A stretch of DNA of 53,665 nt from assembly GCA_934644775.1 (NCBI GenBank), contig CAKUDB010000018.1:1-53665 (forward strand), in the 5' to 3' direction. The notes below the pieces were generated by a model. That model worked only from the letters and a program-made list of their open reading frames with translations. It was not told where the DNA came from and did not search any database. The stretch is from an uncultured bacterium (lineage in GTDB: Bacteria > Vulcanimicrobiota > Xenobia > Xenobiales > Xenobiaceae). The position numbers and the translations under genes are program-made. Positions 32,311-40,994 of this stretch are shown here, piece by piece. The number at the start of each line of letters is the position of its first letter. Positions within the stretch are counted from its first letter, which is position 1.

Positions 32311-34412
32311 AAAAAAATACCTCATTTGGTCTTTCCCTTATTTTAATCGTTATTTTGGGATTAGTAGCCGCTCTGCCTCTAGTTGTGAGTAGAGTGGGCA
32401 GCGAGCAGCGCAACAATTCAACCGAAGTCCTTTTCGATTACGCAGCTCTTAACGATTATGCCAGGCGCAGCGGTACTTCCTTAGATACGTTGTTGGCCTG
32501 GTGTAAAGCTAATGGCGTTACCGCTATAGCTGTAGAAGAGAATAGTCGCGATTCTTTATCTGGGCGCGGTTTAGCTAGGGCGGCCGATTACTTCGAAATG
32601 AGCGATTTGCAATCTCAAAAAAGAATTAGCCAAGCCATTAAGCTCGATCCTATGTGCGCTTACTATGTAGCTAAAGATAACGATACCGCTACTAAAATTA
32701 AGCAAGGGGCCGCCTATAGTTTAGGAAGCGATAGGGCTCGTATACTTCCTAACGATAAGGGCCAAGTAGTAGAGCTGGCCTGTGATATTCGCGATTTGCC
32801 AACTTTAGGACTGGGCATTCCTTACGATATTGTTAAAGAACTGCACAATAAGTATGGCTTCCAAGTTTGGTTACGCCCTTGGAATAGTCCCAAGTTAGAT
32901 GAAACTAATTTAGCCAATATTTTTAAAGTATATGCTCAATTAGCTAAGGATGGTCAAATTGAAGGCTTGATTTTCGGCGGTTTGCGCAACGAAGTCTATG
33001 GCTATCCCAAAAATTTAGCTACTACAGCTTCTCTTTTAGAAGAGGCCAATTTAAAGCTTGGCGTTATAGAATTGGCTCCCAAAACTCAGCAAAAGGGCAT
33101 TGTCACCTTAGCTAAGCTTTGTCCTGAGCGTGTCGTTAGGGTAATGGCCGTTTCTCCTTCTCACCAAGCTAAACTCGATCCCGATACCGTCATCTCTATG
33201 TTTAGCTTAGGCGTTAGAGAGCGTACTATTCGCTTAGTTTACTGTCGCCCTTATCTTGACGGTGTAGAAAAGCTCTCCTTAGAAGAAGCCAATTCGGCTT
33301 TTATGAGCGGTATCCACCAGACTTTGGCCCCTTTATTCAAAGGTCAGGCTTCTACTTACAGTAAGGCTGATAATTTGGCCCAAACTGGTTTTACTTTGTG
33401 GAGCTTGGCTATTACTCTAATTAGCGCCAGCGTTACTTTATGCTTTATTTTGCTTATAAACTTACTTAGTTGTGAAAATAGTCTAAGTAAGTCTTTTTGG
33501 GGGGCTCGCCAGGCTACTATTCTCTTTCTTTTAGTTGTCGGTATTACTGCCTTAAGTTGTCTTAGCGGTTTAGGTTGCCATTGGGTACGTGTTTTATTAG
33601 CCTTGGCGGCAGTGACCGTTATGCCGATTTTGGCTTATGTAGTTTTGGTACCTTTTTGGGAGCAGGCTGAAGAGGGGGCCTCTATATGGAGCGCTCTAGG
33701 CGACGGTTTGGTGGTAATGGCCGTTTCGGTAAGTTTAACTTTATACGGCGGCTTGTTGGCTGGCGCTTTACTCAGTGACTTAAATTATATGCTCAGCCTA
33801 GATGTCTTCCGAGGTGTAAAATTACACAGTTTATTAGTTCCTCTGGTTATTTTTACTATTTGGTTAGTTCAGCAAGGGCGCAGCGGTGGCTTAGATAGTT
33901 TAATTAGGTTCTTAGAATCGGAAGTTAAATTGTGGCATGTTGTGCTCTTTTTTGTCTTTGCCATAGTGGCTGCTTTCTACTTAATTCGTACTGGTAATAA
34001 TGGTGGAGATTTGGTAGTAAGCGAATCGGAACGAGCTTTCAGACGTTGGCTCGATACTACTTTGGGAGTGCGGCCGCGCTTCAAAGAGTTCCTTTTAGGC
34101 AATCCGGCTCTATTATTGTTACCTACTTTGGTATTTTTGCGTTGGCGCAGTTGTATACCGTTGGCCGTTTTGGCTGGTGCTGTCGGTATGGCCTCTCTTT
34201 CCGATACTTACGGCCATATCCATACTCCCATTTTAATCTCTTTACAACGAACTACTAACGGCGTCATTTTGGGTTGCTTTATAGGTATAGCGCTGGCTCT
34301 TCTGGCTTACGCCTTAAAAAACTTACTAGTTCCCTACACTAAGTTGTTGGTGCAGCCTAGTCAAGGGCAAGCGGCGGCTCAGTGTCAGACTGAAGAAGAT
34401 GAGGCTAAGTAA
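32307..34412 (+). CDS. DUF5693 multi-pass membrane protein
   Basis: About 701 residues from ATG 32307, in an ATGA overlap with the previous stop. An N-terminal membrane segment (LSLILIVILGLVAALPLVV) precedes an extracytoplasmic domain (about 40-350) with DYAALNDYARRSG and TAIAVEENSRDS, typical of DUF5693. The C-terminal half has about nine hydrophobic helices. Its biochemical role is not established, but it commonly neighbours csaB, as here, so a role in secondary cell-wall polymer export or anchoring is plausible. It ends six bases before csaB. Confidence 0.8.
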   Translation: MKKNTSFGLSLILIVILGLVAALPLVVSRVGSEQRNNSTEVLFDYAALNDYARRSGTSLDTLLAWCKANGVTAIAVEENSRDSLSGRGLARAADYFEMSDLQSQKRISQAIKLDPMCAYYVAKDNDTATKIKQGAAYSLGSDRARILPNDKGQVVELACDIRDLPTLGLGIPYDIVKELHNKYGFQVWLRPWNSPKLDETNLANIFKVYAQLAKDGQIEGLIFGGLRNEVYGYPKNLATTASLLEEANLKLGVIELAPKTQQKGIVTLAKLCPERVVRVMAVSPSHQAKLDPDTVISMFSLGVRERTIRLVYCRPYLDGVEKLSLEEANSAFMSGIHQTLAPLFKGQASTYSKADNLAQTGFTLWSLAITLISASVTLCFILLINLLSCENSLSKSFWGARQATILFLLVVGITALSCLSGLGCHWVRVLLALAAVTVMPILAYVVLVPFWEQAEEGASIWSALGDGLVVMAVSVSLTLYGGLLAGALLSDLNYMLSLDVFRGVKLHSLLVPLVIFTIWLVQQGRSGGLDSLIRFLESEVKLWHVVLFFVFAIVAAFYLIRTGNNGGDLVVSESERAFRRWLDTTLGVRPRFKEFLLGNPALLLLPTLVFLRWRSCIPLAVLAGAVGMASLSDTYGHIHTPILISLQRTTNGVILGCFIGIALALLAYALKNLLVPYTKLLVQPSQGQAAAQCQTEEDEAK

Positions 34413-34418
34413 AACGGT

Positions 34419-35510
34419 ATGGGTAAGCGTATCTTACTTTCAGGTTATTTCGGTTTTGACAATGTAGGCGACGAAGCTATTTTGGAAGCTGAATGTACTC
34501 AGTTGCGTCAGCTCGATCCCAGTTTAGAATTAAGCGCTTTAATCGACAATCAGGCTAGAGCTGAAGAATTAGGCTTAAAAGCTTACAGACGTAAGTCCCT
34601 TTGGCAAATTTACCAAGCTATTTCCCAATGTGATTTGCTTATTTCCGGCGGCGGTGGCCTCTTTCAAGACTCGACCGGTATAGGCAGTATAATGTATTAC
34701 GGCGCTATTATAGCTATAGCGGCTATTCTCAATAAGCCTAGCTTTATTTTTAGCCAAGGATTTGGCCCTATTCGCACCGATTTGGGCAAGTGGTTGGCTA
34801 AGTTGCTTTTACCTTTGGCCACTAAGGCTTCTTTTCGTGATGAAGAGTCTCGGCAGGAGTTTGAAAAATTCGCTCCTGGAGTCGAAGCCGTCCTTACAGC
34901 CGATCCAGCTTTCCTTTTGCAAGCTCAGAACGAGCAAAAGTCGCTGGCCATGTTGGAAAAATGTGGTTTAGCTTCAGTACAGGCTCCAATAGTTGTAGTG
35001 GCTTTGCGCTCTTGGTTTGAATTAGAATTGGCTGCCAAAGCCGAAGCTTTTAACCAATGGCTGGCTACTTTTTCGGCAGAGGAGAGGCCTCATCTATTAG
35101 TTTTGCCTTTGCAATATTGGTACGACGAGGGAATTTCTCGGCGTTTTACCTCTTTAATAAAGTATCCTTGTACTATGGCCCCTCGCTTAAATGCTGCCGA
35201 GATTGTGGCCTTGCTGGCGGCCAAGCCTATTGAAATGGTGGCGGCTATGCGCTTACATGCTATTATTTTGGCCTCTTCGGCTTCTAAAGCCACTTTAGGT
35301 ATCGCTTACGATCCTAAAGTCAGTCGTATCTGTAAATTGTGCGAGGTGCCCTGGGTGGCTTTAGAAAAGTTGAGTGCTGATACATTAAGCAAAAGTTTAA
35401 ACGAAACTTGGCTCCAGCGAGAAGCGCTGGGGAAGAAGATCGGCCAAAATAACGCCGCTTTGCGTGAGAAGGCTTTGCAAGCGTTTAAGATTGCCTTGGA
35501 GATGTTATGA
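34419..35510 (+). CDS. csaB: Polysaccharide pyruvyl transferase CsaB
   Basis: A 363-residue GT-B-like enzyme that adds a pyruvyl ketal to cell-wall polysaccharide so S-layer or surface proteins with SLH domains can bind. Motifs: LSGYFGFDNVGDEAILEA at the N-terminus, LLISGGGGLFQDSTG, FSQGFGPI, ASFRDEESR, and MRLHAIILASSA with the conserved His. Length is normal. It sits third in the DUF697/DUF5693/csaB/membrane-protein operon. No SLH-domain gene is in the window. Confidence 0.9.
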   Translation: MGKRILLSGYFGFDNVGDEAILEAECTQLRQLDPSLELSALIDNQARAEELGLKAYRRKSLWQIYQAISQCDLLISGGGGLFQDSTGIGSIMYYGAIIAIAAILNKPSFIFSQGFGPIRTDLGKWLAKLLLPLATKASFRDEESRQEFEKFAPGVEAVLTADPAFLLQAQNEQKSLAMLEKCGLASVQAPIVVVALRSWFELELAAKAEAFNQWLATFSAEERPHLLVLPLQYWYDEGISRRFTSLIKYPCTMAPRLNAAEIVALLAAKPIEMVAAMRLHAIILASSASKATLGIAYDPKVSRICKLCEVPWVALEKLSADTLSKSLNETWLQREALGKKIGQNNAALREKALQAFKIALEML

Positions 35511-36040
35511 ATACTGAACAAGACCAAAATAAGAGTAAAACACCCAGCCTGATCGGGCGTTTGGCCGCCTATGCTCAGGTGGGGTTAATTATGTTTTTTA
35601 GCGTCTATTTACTTTGGGCTTTTTTAGGCGGCCTCGACGCTCAGTATTTAGTTTATATGAATAAAGGCTTGGCCGCTCAGTATGCTAAGATCTTAAGTTC
35701 CGGCACCACAGGCGATCAATTATTTATCGATATACTTAGTTTAATTGCTCCCCATATGCACTGGTTCTACTTAGCTTTAGGAAGCAGCTTAATCGCTTAT
35801 CCTTGCTTAGGCTGGCTCTTAGCTCGCCTCTTAGATTGTGAGCCCAAGTGGGCCGGCCTTTTACCTATTTTAGGCTTATTCTCTGGCTTAAATCCCGTGC
35901 GTCTGGGCGGCGATGGCTTAATAGCTGCTTTTACTCTACCAGAACAGGCTTTTCTTTTGGGGATCCAGATCTTTTGTATCCACTGGACAGCAGCTTGGGT
36001 TTATGAGAGACGTCAGAAGGCCCTAAAGGCTAGAGCTTAA
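35507..36040 (+). CDS. Small multi-pass membrane protein
   Basis: A 177-residue protein starting in an ATGA overlap with csaB. About four hydrophobic helices: VGLIMFFSVYLLWAFLGGL, MHWFYLALGSSLIAYP, LLPILGLFSGL and FLLGIQIFCIHWTAAWV. No family recognised. As last gene of the csaB operon it may aid export of the modified polymer. The stop is four bases before the terminator T-tract of the opposing ncRNA. Confidence 0.75.
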   Translation: MNTEQDQNKSKTPSLIGRLAAYAQVGLIMFFSVYLLWAFLGGLDAQYLVYMNKGLAAQYAKILSSGTTGDQLFIDILSLIAPHMHWFYLALGSSLIAYPCLGWLLARLLDCEPKWAGLLPILGLFSGLNPVRLGGDGLIAAFTLPEQAFLLGIQIFCIHWTAAWVYERRQKALKARA

Positions 36041-36043
36041 AAT

Positions 36044-36340
36044 AAAAAAATCCGCTTCGCTATAAGTACAGGCGGCGGATCTAGCAAAAATTGGTACAGG
36101 ATAGAAAAAGAGCCCTACGAGAAGGATACCAACACGAGAGGTACTCGAACCTGCCTTAGCAGGTGGGCGCTCCTCTGTCCCGACACCGTTGAGGACTCTG
36201 AACCTATTTCTAGTTGAGAAAGAAGTCTCAAACCAAGATTCATAACTCTACTCTGGATGTGGAGTAATGCTCCCTAATAGTACATATCGGCTCAACTACT
36301 AATCTCGTGCAGTTAAAAGATACGCAGGGCGTTTCTCTAT
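36044..36340 (-). ncRNA. Structured small RNA, 6S-like candidate
   Basis: A 297-base transcript predicted from a consensus promoter (start near 36340) to a terminator at 36050-36080 (ATCCGC with GCGGAT, then T7). The 5' end AUAGA pairs with UCUAU ending at 36101; next GCCCUGCG pairs with CGUAGGGC, and CACGAGA with UCUCGUG, making nested closing helices around a 240-base core. The 5' part contains GAGCCGAUAU at nt about 49-58, identical in sequence and similar in position to a segment of E. coli 6S RNA as I recall it. It lacks RNase P, SRP and tmRNA hallmarks. 6S is tentative: it is longer than usual (about 180-200 nt). Confidence 0.55.
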
Positions 36341-36346
36341 GTGGGC

Positions 36347-36375
36347 ATGATACCAGTTATAGCCACTTTATGCAA
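36347..36375 (-). promoter_or_regulatory. Promoter of the ncRNA candidate
   Basis: Minus strand: TTGCAT (36375-36370), 17-bp spacer, TATCAT (36352-36347). It overlaps the end of the trxA terminator. Confidence 0.75.
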
Positions 36376-36376
36376 T

Positions 36377-36425
36377 AAAAAAAGCCATAAATACGGAAAA
36401 AACTTCTTCGAATACTTATGGCTTT
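36377..36425 (-). terminator. Terminator after trxA
   Basis: AAAGCCATAA pairs with TTATGGCTTT, followed on the minus strand by a T-run. Confidence 0.8.
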
Positions 36426-36464
36426 AAGCTAATAAAACGTTGGGACTGTGATTTACGGTAAAGC

Positions 36465-36782
36465 TTAGAGGGCGTTTTGCTCAATGAAGTCTTGAAGGCG
36501 GCCTTTGTCCATATAACCCACACCTCTGGCTACAGGCTGTCCCTTTTTAAATACCAGAAGGGTAGGGATGCTCTTGACTTCGTATTTTCTAGCCACATTG
36601 GGGCTTTCATCAGTATCAATCTTGACGAATTTTACTTGGCCTTCGTAGGTAGTGGCCATCTCCTCAATCACGGGAAGAAGCATTTGGCACGGGCCGCACC
36701 ATTCGGCAAAAAAGTCGAGCACTACAGGTAACTCAGACTCCAGAACTTCACTTTTAAAACTGTTGTCGTTGATAACTTGCAT
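36465..36782 (-). CDS. trxA: Thioredoxin
   Basis: A 105-residue cytoplasmic disulfide reductase. The active site WCGPC (in FFAEWCGPCQML) and the cis-Pro loop SIPTLLVFKKG are canonical, and length is standard. AAGGAA stands 11 bases before the ATG. It follows the NUDIX gene by 41 bases on the same strand and has its own terminator. Electron supply would come from thioredoxin reductase, not seen here. Confidence 0.96.
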   Translation of the reverse strand: MQVINDNSFKSEVLESELPVVLDFFAEWCGPCQMLLPVIEEMATTYEGQVKFVKIDTDESPNVARKYEVKSIPTLLVFKKGQPVARGVGYMDKGRLQDFIEQNAL

Positions 36783-36823
36783 AAAATAGTCAGTTCCTTT
36801 ACGAATTTTAAGGGGAAACGAAA

Positions 36824-37267
36824 CTAATCAATCCACATTGAGCCCAAATAAGAAGGATTGTAGGTGTTCTTATTCTCTACTGCCTCAATTATATCTTTGG
36901 CTATAGGGGGGTAGATAACCAGGTTGTTTAAGTCGTCTATATCGATATATTGAGCTGTGTATAGACGCTCTTCTTGGCCTACTTGCAACTGACCGCCCAG
37001 CTCTTGAGCATAAAAAACTATATGCACAACGTGGCGTGAATCGTCTGGGGCTATAGAATCGGCTACAAATGCCAAAGAACCAACCTTTATATCTAAATTG
37101 GTCTCTTCTTTGAGCTCGCGCACAGCACAATCGGCTAAAGACTCGCCGAATTCAACGCCTCCTCCGGGCAAAAGCCAGTATTTCTGATCGCCCTTCTGGT
37201 GTTCAACCAACAGAATTTGATCGTCCTTACGGATTATAACAGCTACTCTAATGCGAACATTCGGCAT
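36824..37267 (-). CDS. NUDIX hydrolase
   Basis: A 147-residue NUDIX protein hydrolysing a nucleoside diphosphate linked to another group. The NUDIX box is complete: GGGVEFGESLADCAVRELKEETNL (GX5EX7REUXEEXGU pattern). The exact substrate cannot be told from the sequence; ADP-sugar or oxidised nucleotide are possibilities. GAGGAAC precedes the ATG. It probably forms an operon with trxA. Confidence 0.9.
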   Translation of the reverse strand: MPNVRIRVAVIIRKDDQILLVEHQKGDQKYWLLPGGGVEFGESLADCAVRELKEETNLDIKVGSLAFVADSIAPDDSRHVVHIVFYAQELGGQLQVGQEERLYTAQYIDIDDLNNLVIYPPIAKDIIEAVENKNTYNPSYLGSMWID

Positions 37268-37313
37268 ACGTTCCTCTGTTTAAACGGGGGGAGCCATACT
37301 CGATCATAAAACA

Positions 37314-37341
37314 ATAGCGACCGGACAGACCCAGTCGCTAT
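37314..37341 (-). terminator. Terminator after rplL
   Basis: ATAGCGAC pairs with GTCGCTAT around a 12-base loop, with a T-rich tail on the minus strand. Confidence 0.8.
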
Positions 37342-37370
37342 TTTTCATCACTTAAGCCTATATACTAAAC

Positions 37371-37742
37371 TTACTTGAGGGTGACGGTAGCGCCAACTTC
37401 AGCGAACTTAGCTTTGATAGCTTCGGCGTCGGCCTTGGAGAGACCCTCTTTGAGCATCTGAGGAGCGCCCTCTACGAGGTCCTTGGACTCTTTGAGACCC
37501 AAGCCGGCAACTTCACGTACGACTTTGATGACCTTAATCTTCTCGGAACCGACGGCGGTGAGCTCTACGTCGAAAGAGGTTTTCTCTTCAGCGGGAGCGG
37601 CGGCAGCAGCGGCGGGAGCGGCGGCTACGGCAACGGGAGCAGCGGCGGATACGCCAAGGCGCTCTTCCAACTCTTTAACAATTTCGGCGGCCTCAAGAAG
37701 AGTGAGGTTGCAAATAGCATCGATCAAAGCGGACTTATCCAT
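37371..37742 (-). CDS. rplL: Ribosomal protein bL12 (L7/L12)
   Basis: About 123 residues from ATG 37742, with GGAGG five bases upstream (the frame extends four codons further). The N-terminal dimerisation helix region (DKSALIDAICNLTLLEAAEIV) is followed by an Ala/Pro hinge (APVAVAAAPAAAAAAP) and the C-terminal factor-binding domain (EKIKVIKVVREVAGLGLKES). It is the stalk protein that recruits translation factors. It follows rplJ in the standard order. Confidence 0.97.
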   Translation of the reverse strand: MDKSALIDAICNLTLLEAAEIVKELEERLGVSAAAPVAVAAAPAAAAAAPAEEKTSFDVELTAVGSEKIKVIKVVREVAGLGLKESKDLVEGAPQMLKEGLSKADAEAIKAKFAEVGATVTLK

Positions 37743-37798
37743 GATTTCCTCCAAAAAATTATAACCTAATACTTAATTAAACTGATGAAATTAACTGA

Positions 37799-38368
37799 TT
37801 AAGCTTCCTGAGCTTCTTCTTCTTTGGAGCGCTTTTCGTTCCAAGCGTCCAAAACGGTAGCCATGCTGCGACCAGTGGCATTCAACACGCCAAGGATGTT
37901 GCGGTGAGGAGCCAACATAAGTCCGAGCAACTGCATACGCAGTACTTCGAGTGACGGCAGAGCGGCAATAGCTTTAAGTTCGTCGACACTCAAGAGACGG
38001 TTGTCCATAACCGCACCCTTAACCACGGGCAGACTGTTAGGCTTTTGAGTTTTAGCAAACTCTAATACTGCTTTAGCGGCAGCAGCGGGATCACCCATGC
38101 CGAATACTACAGCGGTAGGGCCCTCTAAGGTTCCGGGTTCGCACTCAATGTTAATCTCACTTAAAGCTTTACGAATGAGAGTATTCTTTGCAATCTTGTA
38201 AATACCGCCGCACTCACGGAGCTTGCCACGAAGCTCGGTGATGGCTTTTACGGTTAAACCGCCAGCCTGACCACGATAGTCAGTCAGGATAATGATGCTG
38301 GCTTTCTTTAAGCACTCGCGTAAATGCTCTAAGGATTCAGCCTTGCGCTGTAAGTTCTGTGCGTTCAT
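37799..38368 (-). CDS. rplJ: Ribosomal protein uL10
   Basis: A 189-residue stalk base protein. Recognised by LTDYRGQAGGLTVKAITELRG, KIAKNTLIRKAL and LEGPTAVVFG, and by its position directly before rplL with an L10-type leader. It binds 23S rRNA and carries the L12 dimers through its C-terminal helix, and it represses its own operon by binding the leader. The gene start has GAGAG upstream. Confidence 0.97.
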   Translation of the reverse strand: MNAQNLQRKAESLEHLRECLKKASIIILTDYRGQAGGLTVKAITELRGKLRECGGIYKIAKNTLIRKALSEINIECEPGTLEGPTAVVFGMGDPAAAAKAVLEFAKTQKPNSLPVVKGAVMDNRLLSVDELKAIAALPSLEVLRMQLLGLMLAPHRNILGVLNATGRSMATVLDAWNEKRSKEEEAQEA

Positions 38369-38580
38369 TATCTCTAGTTTCTCTCCCTTCCTCTCTTCTA
38401 CTCACTAAGAGCGAAGATCGATTCGGGCCTCTATCTTACTAAAGTGTAAAATAAAAACGCCTCCTACTAAAAAGCAAACGGAGACGCAGAGTTGAAACGA
38501 AACTTATACTATTTCGCCTCGGCAGGATCCCTCAATAGGGGAATTAAGTCAAAAAACATGACACCCACTGTCTCTGGCCG
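38369..38580 (-). promoter_or_regulatory. Ribosomal protein L10 leader with terminator hairpin
   Basis: The leader of the rplJ-rplL mRNA contains AGACAGTGGGTGTCATG and CTGCCGAGGCG, typical of the L10 leader where L10(L12)4 binds. Further down, CGTCTCC pairs with GGAGGCG followed by TTTTTATTTT (about 38451-38487), an attenuator-type terminator before the gene. The leader fits autoregulation by L10. Confidence 0.75.
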
Positions 38581-38586
38581 AGTGAT

Positions 38587-38614
38587 ATTCTAGCATAAAA
38601 ATACATTAAGTCAA
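38587..38614 (-). promoter_or_regulatory. Promoter of rplJ-rplL
   Basis: Minus strand: TTGACT (38614-38609), 16-bp spacer, TAGAAT (38592-38587). The -35 lies inside the 3' end of the upstream CDF gene. Confidence 0.75.
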
Positions 38615-39661
38615 GAGGGAACAGCCGTTCTTGATAAGCTCTTCTTGAGCAGTATTTTCTTTAACTTCTAGCTGGCTACTTCTTTTATCGGGATCGACAT
38701 GGACGTTACAATGCTTTACTTGAGGGAAGTTGCGCTCGATAGCTAGGTGGACTCCTTCTCCTATATTGTTGGCCTTGTGCAAAGTTAATTCTCCGTCGCA
38801 GACAATAGTTATATCGGTATAAGCTTTAGTACCGAAAAGGCGAGTTTTTAGCTCTTTAATAGCGATTACTCCCGGCTGGGCAGCAGCAATAGAGCGCATG
38901 GCCTTGACAGTTTGGGGATCACAAGATTTGTCCGTTAATTTCTCTACAGCGTCTTTGCCTATATCCCAAGCTGTTTTGATAATACATAAGCAAATAAGTA
39001 AAGAAGCGATAGGGTCGCCCAGCGGATAGCCTAATTGGGCTGCGCCTATACCTACCAAAGCCCCTACAGAAGAGAGAGCGTCGGAGCGGTGGTGCCAAGC
39101 ATCGGCTTTGAGGGCGGTCGATTTTATCTTATTGGCAGCCACGATAGTATACCAATACATGACCTCTTTGACGATTATAGAAAGAATAGCTGCGTAAAGA
39201 GCTAAAAGGCCGGGAATTTTTAGAGAATTGCTCGGCTTCCAAAGGGTCTCTATACCGCCCCAACCTATAATTAGGCCGGTAGCTAGGAGCATAATAGCCA
39301 AAATTAGAGAGCCCAGACTTTCAAAGCGCTCGTGGCCATACTGATGGTCGCTGTCCGATTTTTTATTAGCCATTTTAACGCTAGCTATCACTATCAGTGT
39401 ACTAAGCACATCGGAAGCCGTGTGAATAGCGTCGCTAATCATGGCAGCCGAATTGGCTATAAAGCCGGCCAGCAACTTAAGGCCAGTTAAAATAAAGTTG
39501 ACAAGAATGCTCCAGTTAGAAACACTTATAGCTATTCTTTCGGCTTCTTGATCACTTACTAAAGTGGCTGGGCCTGGAGAAGGATTAGGTTGTGGAGCTG
39601 GTGCCCCAGGGGTCGGCTCGGTAGGAGCAGTCGAGCCGTTTTGGTTGGGTTGGTTATTCAT
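38606..39661 (-). CDS. Cation diffusion facilitator transporter
   Basis: A 351-residue membrane transporter of divalent metals (Zn, Mn, Fe or Co by family) using proton exchange. The first 35 residues are a Pro/Asn-rich soluble tail. Six membrane helices follow; helix II has SDAIHTASDVLS and helix V has DAWHHRSDALSS, the paired HxxxD metal sites. The C-terminal cytoplasmic domain (AAQPGVIAIKELKTRLFG, HVDPD) is standard. Metal specificity is not clear from sequence alone. The Asn/Pro-rich N-terminal extension is longer than usual. Confidence 0.9.
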   Translation of the reverse strand: MNNQPNQNGSTAPTEPTPGAPAPQPNPSPGPATLVSDQEAERIAISVSNWSILVNFILTGLKLLAGFIANSAAMISDAIHTASDVLSTLIVIASVKMANKKSDSDHQYGHERFESLGSLILAIMLLATGLIIGWGGIETLWKPSNSLKIPGLLALYAAILSIIVKEVMYWYTIVAANKIKSTALKADAWHHRSDALSSVGALVGIGAAQLGYPLGDPIASLLICLCIIKTAWDIGKDAVEKLTDKSCDPQTVKAMRSIAAAQPGVIAIKELKTRLFGTKAYTDITIVCDGELTLHKANNIGEGVHLAIERNFPQVKHCNVHVDPDKRSSQLEVKENTAQEELIKNGCSLLT

Positions 39662-39802
39662 GGTTAAAAAGGCTGTCGGCGGCTTAAGATTTTTTTGCTC
39701 ACCAGACTTTGGGCCTCCCTAAAAATATTTAAGCGCTATTATACAGCAAAAATAGATCAATAGAAGCAAATTTGGGAAAAATAATTAGTTTTTGGCAATA
39801 AA

Positions 39803-39846
39803 ATAAAGCCTCCTGAGACCTCTTTTGAGGTACGGGAGGCCTTTAT
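39803..39846 (-). terminator. Terminator after the WYL regulator
   Basis: AAAGCCTCC pairs with GGAGGCCTTT, with an inner GACCTC/GAGGT stem. Confidence 0.8.
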
Positions 39847-39881
39847 AGCCTTTTATAGCTCCGTTGGGAGTGGTTATTTTT

Positions 39882-40943
39882 TTAGAGGGCTTCTTCTTTA
39901 GGGCCGTCTATCAAGACGTCTTCTTGAGGAGTTACGCCTTCAGATTTTTCGTAGTTTTCTAAGCCGCTGCGCAGATCTTTAATAACAAGATCTTTAAGCT
40001 CTTGGGGAGCGGTCACGGCAAAAGCACTCGAGTAGCTAATTAACCAAGCTCTAACGGCGTTGGTGTAGTCTACCTTATCGAGAGTAGCGAAGACCCAACC
40101 TTTCTTCTCTTCCACTTTGCTGGGTAAACCAAAGCGGTCGACGAACATATTGGCAAAACTTTCGTCTTTAAATCTGATAGTGACATTCTCAAATGAACGA
40201 TCGTTACTACCGTGGAAAGTATCTTTAGTAAAGCGCTGCAGAGCTTTGTCGAAATCTTCGCCCAAAACTTCGGAAGCGTTGCGACGAGGAGTTCCGGTAG
40301 TATGAGGATTGGCAATACGATCTAAGCGGAAATAGCGAAGGAAGTTTTCACCCTCTTTAATGCCTACCAAGTAGTAGTTAGAATTTATCCATACTAAAGA
40401 GTAGGGATCTACTTTGTAAATTAAACTGCCGCGCTTCAAGACGCTCTTAAATACTTTATTGTAGGAGTAAACCTGAAATTCGACGGCTCTTTCCCAAGCA
40501 ATAGCTTGTAAAATTTCGCACAGTACGTCTTTAAGCTTACTATTGACGACTTTACGAGAATTGTAAACAATGGGAAGCAACTCGCGGAACATGCGCTTAT
40601 CGTCCGGGCCCAGCTCTTTAATGAGTTCGTTGCCAATACGTTTGCACTCGTTCTTGGGGATAAAAGAAGCGCTGGCAATAGCGTCTAAGAATAAACGAAT
40701 TTGCCAAGTTTCAAAGCGGCGCTTGCCGTAGTACCAGCCTTTACGCTTATCGCGGTCGGCAATAATATCATGGCCGTAAGTTTGCAAGGTAGCAATATCG
40801 CGGCAAACAGACTTGCGCTCAGTGGTAATGCCGTGTTCTTTCGCCAATTGTTTGACGATTTGAGTGGCGTTAATGGTGTGGTGTTCGTCGCTGTCGAGTA
40901 ATAAGTTTAACACATATAACAGCTTTAACTTTACGTTAGCCAT
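39882..40943 (-). CDS. WYL-domain transcriptional regulator
   Basis: A 353-residue regulator. An N-terminal HTH (LLYVLNLLLDSDEHHTINAT and KSVCRDIATLQTYGHD) is followed by a WYL ligand-sensing domain with VDPYSLVWINSNYYLVG and FRLDRI, and a C-terminal WCX-like region (VTIRFKDESFANMFVDRFG). Such proteins bind nucleic acid or small ligands and often control DNA-damage or phage-response genes. It stands alone on the minus strand; its targets are not visible. WYL proteins are sometimes linked to CRISPR loci, but this one is 4 kb away from the array across unrelated genes, so no link is claimed. Confidence 0.85.
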   Translation of the reverse strand: MANVKLKLLYVLNLLLDSDEHHTINATQIVKQLAKEHGITTERKSVCRDIATLQTYGHDIIADRDKRKGWYYGKRRFETWQIRLFLDAIASASFIPKNECKRIGNELIKELGPDDKRMFRELLPIVYNSRKVVNSKLKDVLCEILQAIAWERAVEFQVYSYNKVFKSVLKRGSLIYKVDPYSLVWINSNYYLVGIKEGENFLRYFRLDRIANPHTTGTPRRNASEVLGEDFDKALQRFTKDTFHGSNDRSFENVTIRFKDESFANMFVDRFGLPSKVEEKKGWVFATLDKVDYTNAVRAWLISYSSAFAVTAPQELKDLVIKDLRSGLENYEKSEGVTPQEDVLIDGPKEEAL

Positions 40944-40994
40944 ATCTGTCAGTCCATCCCATTCATACTAATATTTAGCTCATTTGATACCAAT

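Noticed and set aside
36044..36340. RNase P RNA, SRP RNA or tmRNA
   Set aside because: The RNase P core motif, the SRP tetraloop region and the tmRNA T-arm/acceptor end are not present on either strand.
39882..40943. WYL regulator as a CRISPR-linked gene
   Set aside because: It is separated from the locus by an exported-protein gene, pgi and a tRNA, each with its own terminator or promoter.
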